Of a DNA stretch of 57,614 bases, positions 54,146-57,614 are shown piece by piece (positions within the stretch are counted from its first letter, which is position 1; each line of letters opens with the position of its first letter). Location of the stretch: assembly GCA_017994175.1 (NCBI GenBank), contig JAGOLH010000009.1:1-57614 (forward strand). The letters run 5' to 3'. The notes beneath the pieces were generated by a model. That model worked only from the letters and a program-made list of their open reading frames with translations, had not been told where the DNA came from and searched no databases. The stretch is from Bacteroidales bacterium. Lineage in GTDB: Bacteria > Bacteroidota > Bacteroidia > Bacteroidales > ML635J-15. Made by a program: the position numbers and the translations under genes.

Positions 54146-54963
54146 TGGACACAATGCTATCTGCTGATAATAAAATAGTACACGGACTATGGATAGGTAA
54201 TGCACTATCGTCAACAGAGCTGCTTACAATTCAATCGTTTACCGATAACGGGCACGAATTTCATTTATGGGCTTACGACAGTTTATCGTCCGTTTTGCCC
54301 CAAGGCTGTATACTCCATAATGCCAATGACATTATTCCTCGGGAAAACATTTTCAAGTATAAATACTCCAATCAATTTGGGCACGGAAAGGGAAGTTACG
54401 CAGGGTTCTCCGACATTTTCAGATATAAGCTGTTGTATTTACATGGCAGCTGGTGGTCCGACATGGATGTTACATGCCTGAAACCGCTTGATTTTGAAGA
54501 TGAATATGTTTTTAGAACCCACCAGTCGCTTCCGCTTGTCGGTAACGTAATGAAGTGCCCTAAAGGCTCAAAATTAATGCAATTATGTTTTGAGCAGGCA
54601 AGCAGTTTGGTAAGCTCTGAAAACACCGACTGGCATCTGCCAATTCAAATTCTCTGCGATAACGTTTTTTTGCTTGGCTTAGAAAAATATATCAAAGATA
54701 TTTCGAACCCTGACAGCTGGAATCTGATACGAAAGCTACTGATTCGGGGCTTTGATCCACCTGCCGGGTGGTACGTCATTCACTGGGTTAATGAAGAATG
54801 GCGCAGGAATAATATCCCCAAAAACAAGGCCTTGCAAAGTTCGTTCTTTTATAAACTGACAAAAAAATACAATGTCAGCATCCCCATCATTAAAGGATAT
54901 CCGGCTGTGAAAATGAAATGGAACTTATCGCTTGGAACTTATTTCAATATTTTATTTAACTAA
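54145..54963 (+). CDS. Glycosyltransferase, GT32-like (DXD sugar-binding region)
   Basis: Seen: 272 residues; IVHGLWIGNALSSTELLTIQ at the start, SYAGFSDIFRYKLLYLHGSW and the metal/sugar-nucleotide DXD motif in WWSDMDVTCLKPL, the GT32/capsular polysaccharide pattern. No membrane segment. Its ATG overlaps the TAA of the PGM-GH65 gene (1 base shared), so the two are translationally coupled. Donor and acceptor unknown. Coupling a transferase to a phosphorylase suggests both handle one glycan or storage oligosaccharide. Confidence 0.8.
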   Translation: MDTMLSADNKIVHGLWIGNALSSTELLTIQSFTDNGHEFHLWAYDSLSSVLPQGCILHNANDIIPRENIFKYKYSNQFGHGKGSYAGFSDIFRYKLLYLHGSWWSDMDVTCLKPLDFEDEYVFRTHQSLPLVGNVMKCPKGSKLMQLCFEQASSLVSSENTDWHLPIQILCDNVFLLGLEKYIKDISNPDSWNLIRKLLIRGFDPPAGWYVIHWVNEEWRRNNIPKNKALQSSFFYKLTKKYNVSIPIIKGYPAVKMKWNLSLGTYFNILFN

Positions 54964-55010
54964 GCGTATCTAATTATCTAATAGTAAGGAAATAAATAAG
55001 AAGTATTAAA

Positions 55011-55439
55011 TTACTGAAATTTTATATCACTGATAAAATCTTTAACCTGCTGACGGATTTTTGCACTACCAATTGTTGCCGATTGCAACTTTTTTCCTTT
55101 AACTTTAAAGCTCAATCCTCCGAAAATGAAAAAGCCAACATTCACCTCAAACTTGTCGAAATTTGACAAAGGCATCACATATTCGGGGGGAACTATTTCC
55201 ATCATACTAATTTCGAACAAACCCGGTTCAACTTCATTAATTTTTGTAAGCAGTTCTTTGAATTTGGGCAAGTCGAAGCACATCTTTCCGATGACTCCTC
55301 CCATATCTTCCACCCTCTCGGGCATTACAAACAAGTACTTTTTTGTAAGGTAAGCAAAGCCCTTTATGGTTCTGCCAGTGTTAAGAATATCGTTAATGGT
55401 AATTTTGGAAATAAAATAGTAATCAACTTGCTCTTTCAT
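55011..55439 (-). CDS. Hypothetical cytosolic protein
   Basis: Not recognised. Seen: 142 residues, no signal peptide or membrane helix; alternating strands and helices: YYFISKITINDILNTG, GFAYLTKKYLFVMPER, PPEYVMPLSNFDKFEV and VGFFIFGGLSFKVKGKK. The TIGSAKIRQQVKDFISDIKF end is helical. It has its own spacers on both sides and no evident partner. The normal codon pattern and ATG support a real gene. Confidence 0.6.
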   Translation of the reverse strand: MKEQVDYYFISKITINDILNTGRTIKGFAYLTKKYLFVMPERVEDMGGVIGKMCFDLPKFKELLTKINEVEPGLFEISMMEIVPPEYVMPLSNFDKFEVNVGFFIFGGLSFKVKGKKLQSATIGSAKIRQQVKDFISDIKFQ

Positions 55440-55581
55440 GGTGTTGTGGTTTTGGTTTATGACATAAAATTAACCATATTTATAAAAGTATCAAAAAATT
55501 AGTGATAAAAATATGTTAGCATTTACAAATATCATAAGTGATTAATATTGATTGCAAATGAATCATTGCTAAAGGCATTTG

Positions 55582-56862
55582 TTAATTTTTATGCCCAGAA
55601 GTAAGAAAGATGTTTCCTAAGTTACATTGCGGACAGCGGTGCCGTAAACAGAAATTCTCGCGCAGGTGCAACAATGCCTGCGATTCTAATGCATTTGCAG
55701 GTTTAATACCCAGCTCTGACCAACGACGAATAAAGGTATTGTTTTCTGCCTTGGTCTGCGACAACCAATCAAGAGCCAGCTCAGCATGTTCCTCCGAATC
55801 GTTATACTTGCCATAAAAAAACAGAAACGGAACGACTACATTAATAAGAATAAGGTCGACTGCGGTGCTCCCCAAGTAACGGAAGCTATGTTTGACATGT
55901 GCACCAAAACGGAAATGTGTATGCCAATATTCGGAAACTTCAGCCGAAAAGAACGACGAAATGTGGTTATAGTTTTTCATTTCAAGCATTTCGGTTACCA
56001 TTGCAGGGTGTTTATGCACCAGTGCAGCAAATTGGGCCAGGCGCAAAGTTGGGAAGTTACCGGGTCGCATACGTGCAAATTTCCAGAGGTAGCCCGGCAA
56101 CCCTTGCAAACCAAATTTTTTCTTAATGAAATCGTATTCTGTTTTAAGGCGTACAGAATAATCGTCGTGCTCAATATCATCGAGTAAGCCTGCTTGCCCA
56201 AACAATAAAGCTTCGAGTGAAAACAGGTCGTGTGAATATTTCTGCAGCAGTTTCAGAGGAGTTCTCTGCATCAGCAACCCAAAAGGCTCCTTGTTCACTT
56301 TACATCCCATTGCTTCGCCCAGCTGACTCAACCAAAGCGCTTCCCAATCGTTGTTGAATTGACGAAAACGCTGATACATAAGTCCGACTTTACTTTCAAG
56401 CCTTTCAACAGCACAACGATTCAACCAGAAACGTACCATTTCATTTTCTGCTGAACTGATCATGGCACTGCATGCCGGCCAATCAGGCTGTTTTAAAAGA
56501 AATGCATAGGTTCCCAAAATGTATTCAGGTATCTTCATCTCGAAAACTGGAAGCAACATACCATTACCCGTTGTTACCTCCCTGTCGTGTTTGTACACCA
56601 CATGCAAAACAACATTATCGTATGCTTTATCAAGATGGTGATTATGACGGAACCACTGCGATGAACTGGTGTGAATTTCGACATTACCTGCCCAAACCGT
56701 ATTTCCAACCTTTATCTTCGCATTGAAGAAATCAGGTCCGGAATCGTAATTCGGTGCACCGGTGTCAATGACTTCGAAATCAGCACCATTGGTCAGCGTG
56801 TTGTACCGGTGATCCCAGTACCTATGCTGCCAAACAAACTGTAACAAATCTTCGCTCAACAT
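55582..56862 (-). CDS. DUF2851 family protein
   Basis: Seen: 426 residues from ATG 56862 (MLSEDLLQFVWQHRYWD), which matches the family N terminus; the frame runs open to 56943, but the extra residues are a hydrophobic, unrelated extension. Contains NYDSGPDFFNAKIKVGN, WAGNVEIHTSSSQWFRHNHH and DNVVLHVVYKHDR, the restriction-endonuclease-like core (D, E-x-H pattern) of DUF2851, and a C-terminal CPQCNLG zinc-knuckle-like end with an additional CLRHRC. Function of the family is unknown; a nuclease role is only suggested by the core motif. It is divergent from the next gene. Confidence 0.78.
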   Translation of the reverse strand: MLSEDLLQFVWQHRYWDHRYNTLTNGADFEVIDTGAPNYDSGPDFFNAKIKVGNTVWAGNVEIHTSSSQWFRHNHHLDKAYDNVVLHVVYKHDREVTTGNGMLLPVFEMKIPEYILGTYAFLLKQPDWPACSAMISSAENEMVRFWLNRCAVERLESKVGLMYQRFRQFNNDWEALWLSQLGEAMGCKVNKEPFGLLMQRTPLKLLQKYSHDLFSLEALLFGQAGLLDDIEHDDYSVRLKTEYDFIKKKFGLQGLPGYLWKFARMRPGNFPTLRLAQFAALVHKHPAMVTEMLEMKNYNHISSFFSAEVSEYWHTHFRFGAHVKHSFRYLGSTAVDLILINVVVPFLFFYGKYNDSEEHAELALDWLSQTKAENNTFIRRWSELGIKPANALESQALLHLRENFCLRHRCPQCNLGNIFLTSGHKN

Positions 56863-56924
56863 GAATATTATTATAATTATCAGAGTAAAATTAAATATTT
56901 TGTAACTTGCATCAAATATTAAGC

Positions 56925-57455
56925 ATGAAAAAAACCGTTTCATACCTAATAGCCGGTATTATCGGGGTTGCCTTCTTGGCTGCGTGTATTTGGGTTTACA
57001 CATCGAAAGGCAGGAACAGAAAAGCCCTGAACCTAAAAATTAAAACCGGAGCTGCCATAATTGCATTGACATCTTTAATAAGCCACTCGTGTGTTACTGT
57101 AACCTGCTACGATGTGGCACCCATGAATTATATTTCCCCTCTCGATAGTATTACAGAAAACAATCACATATTCATTAACCCAAGCAATGATAGTACCGTT
57201 GATTTTGCCATTGACCAACCACAGGTTAACACAATAACTTATAGTTTCAACACTGAAGCAGGATCGAACATTACTTCAGGCAACGCTATAATACGCAGTG
57301 GCAGGCTATCGGGAGCGTATTGCGAGTTTGCAGTTCCTGTACCGGAAAATATAAGTACAGGCACATATTACTTAAAAGTATTCGGGAAAAATCTTACTGA
57401 AGTTGATACTTCAGTTTACCTCACCTCTGTTTTTGTAGATATTGTGCAGGAATAA
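56925..57455 (+). CDS. Hypothetical membrane protein
   Basis: Not recognised. Seen: ATG 56925 (MKKTVSYLIAGIIGVAFLAA), 176 residues; two N-terminal hydrophobic segments (about 6-26 and 43-60) and a beta-rich exported domain with CVTVTCYDVAP, where the SC after the second segment resembles a lipobox (ISHSC). The last 110 residues look like one immunoglobulin-like domain (ENISTGTYYLKVFGKNL). Inference: envelope protein anchored by its N terminus. Confidence 0.6.
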   Translation: MKKTVSYLIAGIIGVAFLAACIWVYTSKGRNRKALNLKIKTGAAIIALTSLISHSCVTVTCYDVAPMNYISPLDSITENNHIFINPSNDSTVDFAIDQPQVNTITYSFNTEAGSNITSGNAIIRSGRLSGAYCEFAVPVPENISTGTYYLKVFGKNLTEVDTSVYLTSVFVDIVQE

Positions 57456-57614
57456 TACATTAATACACAAATTTCGAACTCGTTAGGTTTTCACAATGCA
57501 TTGTATATCTGTTAATTGAAAAATTGGTCCGTTTTTGGTACAATAGTTGCAACAAGTTTATTATATTTTTGTTTTAGAAGTTTTTTGAAAATCTGAACTT
57601 TTATTTTAAAAATT
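57456..57614. other. AT-rich spacer at the window end
   Basis: No ORF seen. TATTTTTG at 57564-57571 on the plus strand fits the -7 consensus and may belong to a gene beyond the window, but TTTG at 57534-57537 is 26 bp away, too far for a standard -33 element. Confidence 0.35.

Overview
The window looks like chromosomal DNA of an anaerobic or facultatively anaerobic member of the Bacteroidota. Evidence: a TonB-dependent receptor with an N-terminal carboxypeptidase-regulatory-like domain, a PorE-type TPR/beta-propeller/OmpA protein, split transketolase, the purM-prfA-pyrF gene order, lipoproteins with short lipoboxes, few Shine-Dalgarno sequences, and promoters of the Bacteroidota type (TTTG, about 19 bp, TAnnTTTG). 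I see no rRNA or tRNA gene, insertion sequence, prophage or CRISPR array, and no clear pseudogene. The gene content is mostly housekeeping and metabolic.

Region by region. 1-5303 (minus): lipoate metabolism (lplA fragment, lipA), then a respiratory ammonification cluster nrfH-nrfA with two cytochrome c maturation genes (ResB-like and CcsA). 5356-8550 (minus): a TonB-dependent receptor behind a clear TPP riboswitch, hence probably a thiamin or thiamin-precursor importer, and a small secreted low-complexity protein. 8855-13050: a cell-wall amidase, then split transketolase whose two halves are separated by a secreted von Willebrand A protein gene. 13210-17161 (plus): LolC/E-type permease, PrsW-type protease and a CLC channel with CBS domains. 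17281-19808 (minus): a membrane-anchored serine hydrolase, tRNA methyltransferase TrmN6 and a helical-repeat protein.

19971-26070 (plus): a DciA-like (DUF721) protein, a carbamoyltransferase / DUF5989 / SxtJ trio (the 49-residue DUF5989 gene is easily missed), a cation/proton antiporter, a lipoprotein, two DsrE-like proteins (one exported, one cytosolic) and a methyltransferase. 26084-29233 (minus): an exported TPR-CHAT protease. 29423-32584 (plus): citrate lyase as a CitD-CitE fusion plus CitF, and a TerB-like protein. 32591-35371 (minus): a compact run XRE regulator - pyrK - pyrD - lipoprotein, preceded by a 608-bp AT-rich spacer that carries evenly spaced TTACAnnTGTAA palindromes, and then a YciB-like/Nudix fusion gene.

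37171-43493 (plus): a Tim44-like/zinc-ribbon/TerB-like membrane protein, an ECF sigma factor and two PorE-like envelope proteins. 43591-46710: purM-prfA-pyrF. 46722-54963: glycan enzymes, namely divergent GH20 hexosaminidase and GH2 beta-mannosidase lipoproteins whose start codons are 12 bp apart, a beta-phosphoglucomutase/GH65 phosphorylase fusion and a glycosyltransferase. 55011-57455: a hypothetical protein, a DUF2851 protein and a membrane protein.

The most unusual items are the vWA gene inside the transketolase operon, the phased operator-like array in front of XRE-pyrKD, the carbamoyltransferase-DUF5989-SxtJ module, the domain fusions (YciB-Nudix, CitD-CitE, PGM-GH65), and several promoter -7 boxes that lie only 4-5 nt from the start codon, which suggests leaderless mRNAs. 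All functions are read from sequence motifs and memory of the families; no database search was possible.
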